DNA of 15,946 nucleotides from JBEGTT01 sp041179245 (GTDB taxonomy: Bacteria > Pseudomonadota > Gammaproteobacteria > Burkholderiales > Rhodocyclaceae): NCBI GenBank assembly GCA_041179245.1, contig JBEGTT010000108.1, forward strand, positions 1 through 15,946. Reading direction: 5' to 3'. The notes under the pieces are model-generated. The model ran no database searches and was not told the DNA's origin. It saw only the letters and a program-made list of their open reading frames with translations. Below are positions 1 to 7,504 of this stretch, piece by piece. A program made the position numbers and the translations under genes. The stretch's first letter is position 1; each line of letters opens with the position of its first letter.

Positions 1-518
1 AAACGCAAAGGAATATGGCTAATGGTGCGTAAATTCTGGGTCACGTTTTCACCCACTGCGCCATCACCACGGGTTGCTCCCTGAACAAAAACCCCGTTTT
101 CGTAACGCAGGCTCACCGCCAAACCATCAAATTTCAGCTCAGCAGCGTATTCAACAGCAGGCGCATCAGCTGGCAAATCCAGTTCTTTGCGCACTCGCGC
201 ATCAAAGTTGGCCGCACCGCTGGCCTCGGTATCCGTCTCCGTCTGAATCGACAGCATGGGGATGACATGAACCACAGAATCAAACTGCGACAACGCTTTA
301 CCGCCCACCCGTTGTGTTGGGGAGTCGGTGGTTAATAAACTGGGAAATTGCAGCTCTAATGCTTGAAGTTCTTGAAACAACCGATCGTACTCAGCGTCCG
401 GAACCGTTGGCGCGTCCAGAACGTAATAGGCGTGGTTGTGGCGATTCAGGATTCCTCGCAACTCACCGGATCGCTCCATCTCGAACGATGAGGGCACCGC
501 AGCCAGCAAGTCGGTCAT
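1..518 (-). CDS. ligA: NAD+-dependent DNA ligase LigA, N-terminal part (cut by the window edge)
   Basis: LigA seals nicks in duplex DNA during replication and repair, using NAD+ as the AMP donor. The visible 172 residues cover the Ia domain (the HNHAYYVLDAP region near residues 27-37, with tyrosines that contact NMN) and the start of the adenylation domain. The adenylated lysine is K129 in the K-F-D-G motif, and TRGDG follows at residues 149-153. The ATG at 518-516 overlaps the zipA stop in an ATGA arrangement, so the two genes are probably translationally coupled and share the smc-zipA-ligA transcript. The loop PMLSIQTETDT at residues 87-97 is a variant I associate with betaproteobacterial LigA. 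The remaining roughly 500 residues (OB fold, zinc finger, HhH, BRCT) lie outside the window. Identification is secure. Confidence 0.97.
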   Translation of the reverse strand, partial: MTDLLAAVPSSFEMERSGELRGILNRHNHAYYVLDAPTVPDAEYDRLFQELQALELQFPSLLTTDSPTQRVGGKALSQFDSVVHVIPMLSIQTETDTEASGAANFDARVRKELDLPADAPAVEYAAELKFDGLAVSLRYENGVFVQGATRGDGAVGENVTQNLRTISHIPLR

Positions 519-1795
519 GCAAACAGACGTAACGCCAGCGAACTCCCTGCTGGAATACGTTTTGCCGCCATGTCAGCTTGAGGCTTGACCACGAATTGCT
601 CGCGGATATTGACTAATTGAGCGTCCGTGAGCGGGCGACGATTATCGTCAACAATGCGCGCTTGTAGCGCCTCAGAAAATTGCTTCGCCAGACGTAGCAT
701 GTGGTCAAAAACAAAACCGGTATCCCCTACCCTAGGAACATCCAGCACAAAGGTCAGACCATTTGTTTTTAGGGTTCGTAAAGTGTCAGACGCAAAGAGA
801 TTAGGCTCTTGATTACTTAGGGTGAATAAAGTTTTCCCTTCATCATCCTGCTTTTCAAAAGCTCCTTGCCAGTTCAACGACATCCCTGCGGCCTCTGCCA
901 ATGCGCGGATTTTTGTTCCAGGAAACGGAACTGAACCAGTCAGGTTGATACCGATTTGCAAATCTACGTCGACGCAAAATTGATCCAGTTGGCGAGCCTT
1001 AGACAGCGCAGTTTCAAGGTCCGAAGCATCCATCACCGCCTTCCACTCAGTCGCCATTTCCTGCGCTGCGTGATGCAAGGTGTAAAGCTCCGTTTCACCA
1101 ATCGGCCCCAAACGGTTAGCTAATTGCACCACCAATCTCAGATGCTTGAATAAACCGGCACTTCCAATCGTTAATACTTCCCACTGATTTTCAGCATTCA
1201 ACCCCAGCCAGAATACGGGCTTACTCACTTTGCCCAGCGCAGCCTGCCGCGCCGACAAAATAGCCTCTGCTCTGATCCCGGATACCAGTTCCAGCGTAAT
1301 CACCGCATCACAGTCAGGGTTAAGCAGGTCGCGAGGAGTGACGGGAAGTGCGGAAGGCGCTGAACTAAGCTCCGGCACCTCCGCCGCCGCGGGCACAATT
1401 TTCAGGACCACAGGTTGCGGCAATACCGGCGCCACAAGAGTTTCCTCAACCGCCGGCTCAAACTGAATAGATGGCTCTACCCGTTCTGAAAGCTCATGAC
1501 GGTTTTGAGGTAATAGACTTGGTTCGCGGCGCTCCTCCGTTTCAACATCCATTTTCGCCGCAAAAACGGGGGCTTCATACCGATCTTCATACTCATCGCG
1601 CTCGTCGTAAGCAGATGAAGGCGGTGACTGTTCATCAGTCGTTTCAGTTTGGCCCATCAGCACATCAGGTTGTTCGTCAGGGAATACGGCCTGAGCAGCC
1701 TTCCGGTGGCGCCATTCCTGCCACTTGTTGTACGCAAACACACCCACAATCGCGACACCACTTGCTGCCAGCAAACTCAGTTGCAGATCACTCAT
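515..1795 (-). CDS. zipA: Cell division protein ZipA
   Basis: ZipA anchors FtsZ polymers to the inner membrane at the division site. The 426-residue protein has the expected plan: one N-terminal membrane helix at about residues 6-23, then a short basic stretch (KWQEWRHRK). A long acidic, proline/glutamine-rich linker follows to about residue 150, and the C-terminal FtsZ-binding domain occupies about residues 270-415 (GINLTGSVPFPG, LTFVLDVPRVG). It is longer than E. coli ZipA (about 330 residues), mainly because of the linker. It lies 48 bases after smc, overlaps ligA by 4 bases, and is probably co-transcribed with both. The ATG at 1795-1793 begins MSDLQL, a typical betaproteobacterial start; its Shine-Dalgarno (GGAAAG) is weak. 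Confidence 0.93.
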   Translation of the reverse strand: MSDLQLSLLAASGVAIVGVFAYNKWQEWRHRKAAQAVFPDEQPDVLMGQTETTDEQSPPSSAYDERDEYEDRYEAPVFAAKMDVETEERREPSLLPQNRHELSERVEPSIQFEPAVEETLVAPVLPQPVVLKIVPAAAEVPELSSAPSALPVTPRDLLNPDCDAVITLELVSGIRAEAILSARQAALGKVSKPVFWLGLNAENQWEVLTIGSAGLFKHLRLVVQLANRLGPIGETELYTLHHAAQEMATEWKAVMDASDLETALSKARQLDQFCVDVDLQIGINLTGSVPFPGTKIRALAEAAGMSLNWQGAFEKQDDEGKTLFTLSNQEPNLFASDTLRTLKTNGLTFVLDVPRVGDTGFVFDHMLRLAKQFSEALQARIVDDNRRPLTDAQLVNIREQFVVKPQADMAAKRIPAGSSLALRLFA

Positions 1796-1843
1796 GCTAA
1801 AGACTTTCCAAGATGAATCTTCAGTTTAATCATTAGGCGGATT

Positions 1844-4800
1844 TCAGGCCAACTCGCTCATCCGCAACGCTTCTTCAATATCCACTTCCACCACCCGCGA
1901 CACACCCGATTCCTGCATCGTCACGCCAACCAGTTGAGCCGCCATTTCCATTGCAATTTTATTATGCGAAATAAACAGAAACTGCGTCTGGTCTGACATC
2001 TTTTTCACCATCTTGCAAAACCGCTCAGTATTCGTGTCGTCCAGCGGCGCATCCACTTCATCCAGTAAGCAAAACGGCGCAGGGTTGAGCTGGAACATCG
2101 AAAATACCAGCGCAATCGCCGTTAACGCTTTTTCGCCACCGGATAACAGATGAATGGTTGAATTTTTCTTCCCCGGTGGCTGGGCAACGACTTGTACCCC
2201 CGCATCCAAAATTTCTTCACCGGTCATCACTAATTCGGCACGCCCCCCCCCAAATAACTCAGGAAACAGGCGGCCAAAATGACCATTTACTTCATCAAAC
2301 GTATTTTGCAACAAATCCCGTGTTTCACGATCAATTCGACGGATTGCATTTTCCAGCGTTTCTAGCGCCAAGGACAAATCTTCCGCCTGACTATCGAGGT
2401 AGCCTTTACGCTCACGAGCGGTTTCCAACTCCTGTAACGCCGCTAGGTTAACCGCCCCCAACTCAGCAATCGCTTTTTGCAAGCGGGTAATGTCCCCAGC
2501 CACTGTCGCCGGACGGGAATTAGGCAAATCATCAAGTAAAGCCTCTTCTTCGGCACCGGCTTCCAACAACTGCACTGACAACTGCTGTGCATTCAACGCC
2601 GCCGCCTGCTCACGTAATTTCAGCTCGTTAATATTTTGGCGCAGCGGCTCCAAGCCCATTTCGATTTTCATGCGCTGCTCTTCCAGCACACGCAATTGCT
2701 GGGTTGCCCGTTCCAGTTGGTCACGACAGAGCGCCAACTTATTCTCAGCATCGGAACGGCGATCCAGTGCAGCCTGCAATTCCACTTCCAGCGTTTCTAC
2801 CGGACCAATATGAAGCCGCGATTCGCACTCTGTCTGCTCATCCGCAATCCGCCCCAACTGGCGTTCAGCCTGAGCCTGATTGGCATAAATTTCCTGCAAT
2901 TTATTGGCACATTCCCGCTGGGCAAACTCTGCCTCACGAACCTCGCGCTCCAGTGCCCCCGATTGCTCTCGCGCCACACGAACCGCCTGTTCCGCCGTCT
3001 GCAAAGCAGACCGTACTTCATCGGCCTTTTCCTGAGCCGCCATCAATTCATCCTGCCACTGGCCCAAGGCTTCATCGGCGGCCATTTCACGCTCGACTTC
3101 CTGCTCCTCTTCACCCTCCAGCACCAACAACTGCCGGTCACATTCAGCGACTCGTTCGTAGTAACGAGCCATCGCCTGTTCCAACTTCAGGACTTCAACC
3201 TGTAATCGGTGGCTTTGGGCGTTTAAGTCAGCCACTAAACTACGGCCCTGCTGAATCGCCGTTTGCAATTCGTCCAACGCCACTTCGGCATCGTTCAATT
3301 GCCCTTCAGCCAAAGCGAGCGTTGCTGAGGCAGCCTCGACGGCCTCCTGCAGCGATTCAATTTCACGCTGGCGAGCCAAAAACCCTTGGGATGCCGGATC
3401 AGCCACAAAATATTGAATAAATTCCCGACCGACCAAATCCCCGTCGGGGGTAACCAAACATTGCCCTGCTGGCAAATCGGGCTGACGCTGCAACGCTTCT
3501 TCTAACGAAGGAACGCAATACACATCACCCATCCAAGTCTGTATTAAGGGCTGTAAGCCCAGCGGGGTCTGAACATGGGCCAATAAATGATTTGGCTGAA
3601 CGTTATTGGCTGTCGAACTGTTTTCGAGGGAATACAACACCGCACCCGCAGGAGGACGCTGCACGGGAAGCTGTAAATTTTCTATTGCCAAGGCATTCAG
3701 GCGTTCACGCAACACCGCCTCTACAGCCGTTTCCCAACCGGCGGCCACGGAAAGGTGTCGCCATAGTGGGCGGTCATCCGTCACGCCTTGTTCGGTTAAC
3801 CATTGTTGCAGCCCCTGAGTTTGCGGAGCTTTAGCCTGTAGCCGCTCCAAGGCTGACAAATGCGCCTGCACCTTAGCCAATTCTCGGGCTGCCGTTTGCG
3901 CTGATTGCTGGGCGATCTGACGATCAGACTCAGCATCTTCCAACGCCGTCTGCCGTTCTTCCTGCTCGGCTTCGGCCATCATTAGCGCTTCTTGCGTTTG
4001 TGCCAAAACTTCCTGCTGTTCTTCCAACAACAACTCATCCGGCGTATTCAGCGCATCCCGTTCCTGTTGAGCGCGCAAACGACGTTGATGCAACGCCTGC
4101 CGTGCCCGCTGAATATGGGCTTTGTTGGCCAGTTCAACCTGACATTTCTGTTCTAAAGCCACCACTGCATTACGCGCTTGTGCCGCCAATTGCTGAGTGG
4201 TCGACAAGGTAGCCTCGGCTTCTGGCAAATCAGAAGATTGCATGTCTAAACGGGAAGCGGCTTCCTCTTGCCGCATCGCCGACATGTCCTGCAATTCTTC
4301 CCATCGCGCCCGATCCGTGGCTTGTTTGTCGGCCAATGCTTGCCAATGCTCGCGCTCGCCTTTTAATTGCCCCAAACGATCCTGCAACTGTTGCCAAGAA
4401 TCATGGCGGTGGCGAATTTCCGCTTCCAACCGAGCCACATCCGCATTCACCGCAAACAAATCCCCCTGCGCCTGATGCAGACGATCGCCGGCTGAAAAAT
4501 GAGTTTCTCGTGCGGTTTCCAGCCCGGCCTCGGTTTCACGCAACCCAGCCATCTGGCCTTCTAGGGCCGTCATCGCTTCCTGAACCGCTAAGGCCAGCGT
4601 GCGCTGTTCGTCCAGCGCTTCATTTCGACGCAACAACCACAGGATTTGCTGCTTGCGCTGTAACCCACTGTTATATTCGTTGTACCGGCGAGCCACCTCA
4701 GCTTGCACTTCCAGCCGCTCCATCTGGCTACCGAGTTCCAAGCGGATGTCTTCCAGACGCACCAAATTTTCGCGGGTATCTTCAATGCGACCTTCGGTTT

Positions 4801-5335
4801 CGCGCCGACGCTCCTTGTAACGCGTGACGCCCGCCGCTTCCTCCAGAAACACCCGCAAATCTTCTGGCCGCGCCTCAATAATCCGGGAAATCATCCCTTG
4901 ACCAATAATGGCGTAAGCCCGTGGCCCAAGGCCCGTTCCCAGAAACAGGTCGGTGATGTCTTTGCGACGAACTTTAAGATTATTAATCAGGTAATCCGAC
5001 TGCCCTGCCCGCGTTAGCACCCGTTTGACGGAAAGCTCGGCATATTGTGACCACTGCCCCGCCGCCCGGCCAAGATTGTTATCAAAGACCAATTCGACCT
5101 GCGCCCGCGAGACCGGTGCCCGTTTGGTCGAACCATTAAAGATGACGTCCTGCATGGATTCGCCACGCAGTTCAGAGGCCTTTGACTCGCCCAGCACCCA
5201 CCGAACGGCATCCATGATGTTTGATTTACCACAACCGTTTGGCCCAACCACACCGACGAGCTGACCCGGTAACGAAACACTGGTGGGGTCAACAAAAGAC
5301 TTAAAGCCGGCAAGTTTGAGTTTGGTCAGGCGCAT
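1844..5335 (-). CDS. smc: Chromosome segregation/condensation ATPase SMC
   Basis: SMC is the core of the bacterial condensin-like complex with ScpA and ScpB; it compacts and helps separate sister chromosomes by ATP-dependent loop extrusion. The 1163-residue protein is full length. Walker A is GPNGCGKSN at residues 31-39. Two long glutamate/glutamine/alanine-rich coiled coils follow, interrupted by a hinge at about residues 500-660. The C-terminal head has the ABC signature LSGGE at 1064-1068 and Walker B ending CLLDEVDAPL with D1092-E1093, then the H-loop region FLFISHNK. It leads the smc-zipA-ligA cluster. The PIN toxin gene ends only 16 bases upstream, and no good ribosome binding site is visible before the ATG at 5335-5333. 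The segment encoding FGGGRA contains nine consecutive G on the coding strand. Confidence 0.98.
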   Translation of the reverse strand: MRLTKLKLAGFKSFVDPTSVSLPGQLVGVVGPNGCGKSNIMDAVRWVLGESKASELRGESMQDVIFNGSTKRAPVSRAQVELVFDNNLGRAAGQWSQYAELSVKRVLTRAGQSDYLINNLKVRRKDITDLFLGTGLGPRAYAIIGQGMISRIIEARPEDLRVFLEEAAGVTRYKERRRETEGRIEDTRENLVRLEDIRLELGSQMERLEVQAEVARRYNEYNSGLQRKQQILWLLRRNEALDEQRTLALAVQEAMTALEGQMAGLRETEAGLETARETHFSAGDRLHQAQGDLFAVNADVARLEAEIRHRHDSWQQLQDRLGQLKGEREHWQALADKQATDRARWEELQDMSAMRQEEAASRLDMQSSDLPEAEATLSTTQQLAAQARNAVVALEQKCQVELANKAHIQRARQALHQRRLRAQQERDALNTPDELLLEEQQEVLAQTQEALMMAEAEQEERQTALEDAESDRQIAQQSAQTAARELAKVQAHLSALERLQAKAPQTQGLQQWLTEQGVTDDRPLWRHLSVAAGWETAVEAVLRERLNALAIENLQLPVQRPPAGAVLYSLENSSTANNVQPNHLLAHVQTPLGLQPLIQTWMGDVYCVPSLEEALQRQPDLPAGQCLVTPDGDLVGREFIQYFVADPASQGFLARQREIESLQEAVEAASATLALAEGQLNDAEVALDELQTAIQQGRSLVADLNAQSHRLQVEVLKLEQAMARYYERVAECDRQLLVLEGEEEQEVEREMAADEALGQWQDELMAAQEKADEVRSALQTAEQAVRVAREQSGALEREVREAEFAQRECANKLQEIYANQAQAERQLGRIADEQTECESRLHIGPVETLEVELQAALDRRSDAENKLALCRDQLERATQQLRVLEEQRMKIEMGLEPLRQNINELKLREQAAALNAQQLSVQLLEAGAEEEALLDDLPNSRPATVAGDITRLQKAIAELGAVNLAALQELETARERKGYLDSQAEDLSLALETLENAIRRIDRETRDLLQNTFDEVNGHFGRLFPELFGGGRAELVMTGEEILDAGVQVVAQPPGKKNSTIHLLSGGEKALTAIALVFSMFQLNPAPFCLLDEVDAPLDDTNTERFCKMVKKMSDQTQFLFISHNKIAMEMAAQLVGVTMQESGVSRVVEVDIEEALRMSELA
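2243..2251. repeat. Nine-base homopolymer inside smc
   Basis: Nine consecutive C on the plus strand read as three GGG glycine codons in the conserved FGGGRA segment of the SMC C-terminal head. The glycines are normal for the family, but encoding all three as GGG makes a tract prone to strand slippage; a one-base change would remove the last ~130 residues, including the ABC signature and Walker B. Confidence 0.9.
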
Positions 5336-5351
5336 ATCAGATCAAATAGAT

Positions 5352-5753
5352 TTACTGGCCGGCATTCTGGCGAAGTAAGGAATGTTCCCAACCCAGAATT
5401 TTTTGATCTGCCGTCAGTAAGGTCGCTTGGCACTGAATCGCTGCCGCCACGATGAAACGATCCGCAGGGTCCCGATGAGGAAGGCTCAGGGCAACTGAAC
5501 TCAGAGCAACTCGCCCATCTAAGGGAATTTCAACTAAGCCTGCCTGTAACCAGTCTGCTCGCCACTCATTAGGGGTTACCGGCAAAGAGATACGCCCCCG
5601 CTCAACAAGCTGTGCAACTTCCCAAAAGGTAATGGCACAGACAGCGACTTGCCCTTCGCGCCACGCGGCATCAATTATTTTCCGCGAGACAGCACCTAAA
5701 GACGAATCGTCTGCATCCATCCAGATCAAAACATGAGTATCCAGCAGAATCAC
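5352..5753 (-). CDS. PIN-domain (VapC-like) ribonuclease toxin
   Basis: Probable toxin of a type II toxin-antitoxin pair; PIN-domain toxins are Mg2+-dependent endoribonucleases that cut tRNA or other RNA. Counting from the chosen start, the 133-residue protein shows the PIN acidic residues: D5 in LLDTHVLIW, E45 in ITFWEVAQL, D95/D98 in HRDPADRFIVAAA, and D116 in LLTADQKIL. I chose the GTG at 5753-5751 because it gives a GTGA overlap with the antitoxin stop and the usual short lead-in (ILLDTH). A TTG start at 5768 would add five residues and is less likely. It is co-transcribed with the antitoxin before it, and smc starts 16 bases after it. The family is clear; the RNA target cannot be read from sequence. 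Confidence 0.9.
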   Translation of the reverse strand: MILLDTHVLIWMDADDSSLGAVSRKIIDAAWREGQVAVCAITFWEVAQLVERGRISLPVTPNEWRADWLQAGLVEIPLDGRVALSSVALSLPHRDPADRFIVAAAIQCQATLLTADQKILGWEHSLLRQNAGQ

Positions 5754-5980
5754 GCGAGTGAATCCCAAGCCACATCGTCGAAGGAACTCACCACGTCACC
5801 GGTAATTTTGACTCCGGCGTGAAAACCAAAAGGTGAACTCGTTCGAGGACCAGAATAGGCCCGTAGTTCAGCAACGGGTTTCCCATTTTTAGTCACAACA
5901 AACACCTCGCCCGTTTTGGCCACATTATCCATAAGAGCCAAACACTTTGCCTTGAACTCAGACGCCTGAATGATTTGCAT
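5750..5980 (-). CDS. Phd/YefM-type antitoxin partnering the PIN toxin
   Basis: Small protein expected to bind and neutralise the PIN toxin and to repress its own promoter. The N-terminal half (MQIIQASEFKAKCLALMDNV, then VFVVTKNGKPVAEL) is the Phd/YefM DNA-binding fold; the C-terminal part (residues ~48-76, ending FDDVAWDSLA) is the likely toxin-wrapping segment. I chose the ATG at 5980-5978 over an in-frame GTG at 5989 because GGTGA lies five bases before the ATG. That gives 76 residues, normal for the family. The stop overlaps the toxin's GTG by 4 bases. A promoter with a palindrome over its -10 box lies just upstream. The Phd-plus-PIN pairing is common in bacteria although classic VapB antitoxins belong to other fold families. 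Confidence 0.9.
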   Translation of the reverse strand: MQIIQASEFKAKCLALMDNVAKTGEVFVVTKNGKPVAELRAYSGPRTSSPFGFHAGVKITGDVVSSFDDVAWDSLA

Positions 5981-5985
5981 GGAAT

Positions 5986-5990
5986 TCACC
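5986..5990 (-). promoter_or_regulatory. Ribosome binding site deciding the antitoxin start
   Basis: GGTGA on the minus strand matches the 3' part of the consensus Shine-Dalgarno sequence and is five bases from the ATG at 5980. It overlaps the alternative GTG codon at 5989-5987, which argues against that codon being the start. Confidence 0.55.
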
Positions 5991-6006
5991 CGAATTAACC
6001 AGAGGC

Positions 6007-6038
6007 ATGACTATAGTCATCAAACTAGTCACAATCAA
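6007..6038 (-). promoter_or_regulatory. Promoter and palindromic operator of the PIN toxin-antitoxin module
   Basis: On the minus strand, TTGATT (6038-6033) and TATAGT (6015-6010) are separated by exactly 17 bases, a good sigma-70 match (4/6 and 5/6 to consensus). The -10 box is embedded in a perfect 14-base palindrome, ATGACTATAGTCAT at 6007-6020. A further half-site, TAGTCA, occurs at 6026-6031 inside the spacer. This is the arrangement expected for an antitoxin that represses its own operon by covering the -10 region. The -35 box overlaps the last codons of anmK. Assignment rests on sequence and position only. Confidence 0.6.
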
Positions 6039-7201
6039 GAAAAAGACATGCTCTGTGACAAAACAGACGCCGTCGAAATCCCTAATATCCGTAAGCCCTT
6101 GGCCCCTGTCACCGCAGGCAAATTCCCTGGCAATCCTTGGTCGTAGCGATAAGCCAGCCAAGCGAAAGCAGCAGCCTCTACCCAATCTTCAGCCAATCCC
6201 GCTTCCGCCGTTGTGGTCACCCTTACCGAAGACAAAGCCAACTGAATTGCATTCATCAGCGCTTGATTTCGCGCCCCGCCCCCACAAACCAACAAGGTAC
6301 TGGTGCCAACACAAAACTGTGTGACCGCATCGGACAAGCTAGTCGCCGTCAGTGCCAGCAAGGTTGCCTGAACATCCTCAGTAGAAATATTACGGCTTAG
6401 TTTTTCCACTACAGCTTTCAGCACAAACAGGTCAAACTGCTCCCGGCCACAGCTTTTGGGTGGGGTTAAGGCGAAAAACGGATTCACCAGCAAAGCATCC
6501 AGCAAGGGAAGGTTGACCTGCCCCGAAGTAGCCCAGTCACCATTGGCATCGTAGGCAAGCTGCCGCTGATCCTGAATCCAGGCATCCATCAGCACATTGC
6601 CGGGGCCGCAATCAAAACCAATCACGTTTCCATTTGAAGGCAAATAAGTCAAATTCGCCATACCCCCAATATTGGCAACCGTGATCGTTTCCCCCGGCTG
6701 AGCAAATAGGGACTGATGGAATGCTGGCACCAGCGGAGCACCCTGCCCCCCCGCTGCAATATCCGCACTGCGAAAGTCACTAACCACCCGGATACCTGTT
6801 TTTTCGGCAAGCAAAGCCATATTGCCAATTTGTAAGGTATAGCCTTGAGCTGGCTGATGGCGAATCGTCTGACCATGACAACCGATGGCTAAAATATCGG
6901 AGGGGGAAAGCTTATTCTCAGCCAGGATTTTGACCACCACCTGCGCGTACACATCCGCCAGTTGATTCGCTAAAACAGCTGCCCGGTGGAGTTCATCGTG
7001 GCCGGGATATTGGAGGGCCAGCAATTGATCTCGCAACTCCGCTGGAAATGGGATGTGTGCATGCGCCTGCGGGGTAAAAGTCGAGTCGACACGACACAAA
7101 ACGGCATCCACACCATCCATACTGGTGCCGGACATCAGGCCGACGTACCAACAAGCAGATTCACCCACCCTTTTTACCGCATGACCAACAGTATGATTCA
7201 T
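6035..7201 (-). CDS. anmK: Anhydro-N-acetylmuramic acid kinase AnmK
   Basis: AnmK opens the 1,6-anhydro ring and phosphorylates anhydroMurNAc from recycled peptidoglycan, giving MurNAc-6-phosphate in the cytoplasm. The signature GLMSGTSMDG is at residues 21-30, followed by IGCHGQTIRH, DFRSADIAAGGQGAPLVPAFH, VANIGGMANLTYL, GFDCGPGNVLMDAW and LVCGGGARN. These cover the nucleotide and sugar sites of the ASKHA kinase fold. The ATG at 7201 gives 388 residues. An upstream in-frame GTG at 7234 gives 399, and both leave an unusually long lead-in before WYVGLMSG, so the start is uncertain. The normal end of this family (a ...LGxxYPA tail) is replaced by ISTASVLSQSMSFS. Toxin-antitoxin modules flank the gene on both sides, and the start region overlaps the promoter of the divergent one. 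Function is probably intact because all core motifs are present. Confidence 0.95.
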   Translation of the reverse strand: MNHTVGHAVKRVGESACWYVGLMSGTSMDGVDAVLCRVDSTFTPQAHAHIPFPAELRDQLLALQYPGHDELHRAAVLANQLADVYAQVVVKILAENKLSPSDILAIGCHGQTIRHQPAQGYTLQIGNMALLAEKTGIRVVSDFRSADIAAGGQGAPLVPAFHQSLFAQPGETITVANIGGMANLTYLPSNGNVIGFDCGPGNVLMDAWIQDQRQLAYDANGDWATSGQVNLPLLDALLVNPFFALTPPKSCGREQFDLFVLKAVVEKLSRNISTEDVQATLLALTATSLSDAVTQFCVGTSTLLVCGGGARNQALMNAIQLALSSVRVTTTAEAGLAEDWVEAAAFAWLAYRYDQGLPGNLPAVTGAKGLRILGISTASVLSQSMSFS

Positions 7202-7218
7202 CGTATGATTTCGAATCA
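7181..7218 (+). promoter_or_regulatory. Probable promoter/operator of the RelE-type toxin-antitoxin module
   Basis: On the plus strand, ATGACC (7181-7186, 4/6 to the -35 consensus) and TATGAT (7204-7209, 5/6 to the -10 consensus) are 17 bases apart. The octamer GTATGATT occurs twice, at 7191-7198 and 7203-7210, 12 bases apart. TGATT-TCG-AATCA at 7206-7218 is an inverted repeat over the -10. These are plausible antitoxin binding sites. The block overlaps the 5' end of anmK, so binding could affect both directions. No footprint or start-site evidence exists here. Confidence 0.45.
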
Positions 7219-7240
7219 GAGAATTAAGGGACACATTCTA

Positions 7241-7504
7241 ATGCCTAGCCTCAGCGCCAACGACCTCAAAACCAAAGGCATCGCTGCCATTGAAACCATC
7301 CTTGCAGAACAACCAGAAGCCATCATTACCCTTCGTGGCAAAGATCGTTTTGTGGTGATGGATATGGCGCATTATCAATATCTACGCGAGTGTGAATTAG
7401 AGGCAGCCCTAGCCGAAAGCCGCGCCGATATGGAAGCAGGTCGGTTCGTAGCGGACTCGGTGGAAACCCATGTGGCACGAGTTACGACTGGAAACAGCGA
7501 ATGA
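7241..7504 (+). CDS. Phd/YefM-type antitoxin partnering the RelE-like toxin
   Basis: The 87-residue protein matches the pattern of Phd/YefM-related antitoxins: a start with LSANDLKTKG, a core reading EAIITLRGKDRFVVMDMAHYQYLRE, and an acidic, helical C-terminal half (ELEAALAESRADMEAGRF) that would bind the toxin. It should neutralise the adjacent toxin and repress the shared promoter. The ATG at 7241 is chosen because AAGGGA lies nine bases upstream and the protein begins at the normal family position, although the frame stays open upstream into antisense of anmK. It overlaps the toxin start by 4 bases (ATGA) and diverges from anmK. Confidence 0.88.
   Translation: MPSLSANDLKTKGIAAIETILAEQPEAIITLRGKDRFVVMDMAHYQYLRECELEAALAESRADMEAGRFVADSVETHVARVTTGNSE

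Noticed and set aside
2704..3420. 238-codon plus-strand open frame
   Set aside because: It lies wholly inside smc on the opposite strand, is rich in proline, arginine and histidine with no recognisable domain, and is explained by the codon bias of smc. The other long plus-strand frames at 2158-5264 were rejected for the same reason.
6137..6400. Plus-strand frames opposite anmK
   Set aside because: Antisense shadows of a clear gene, with no start signals and no family resemblance.
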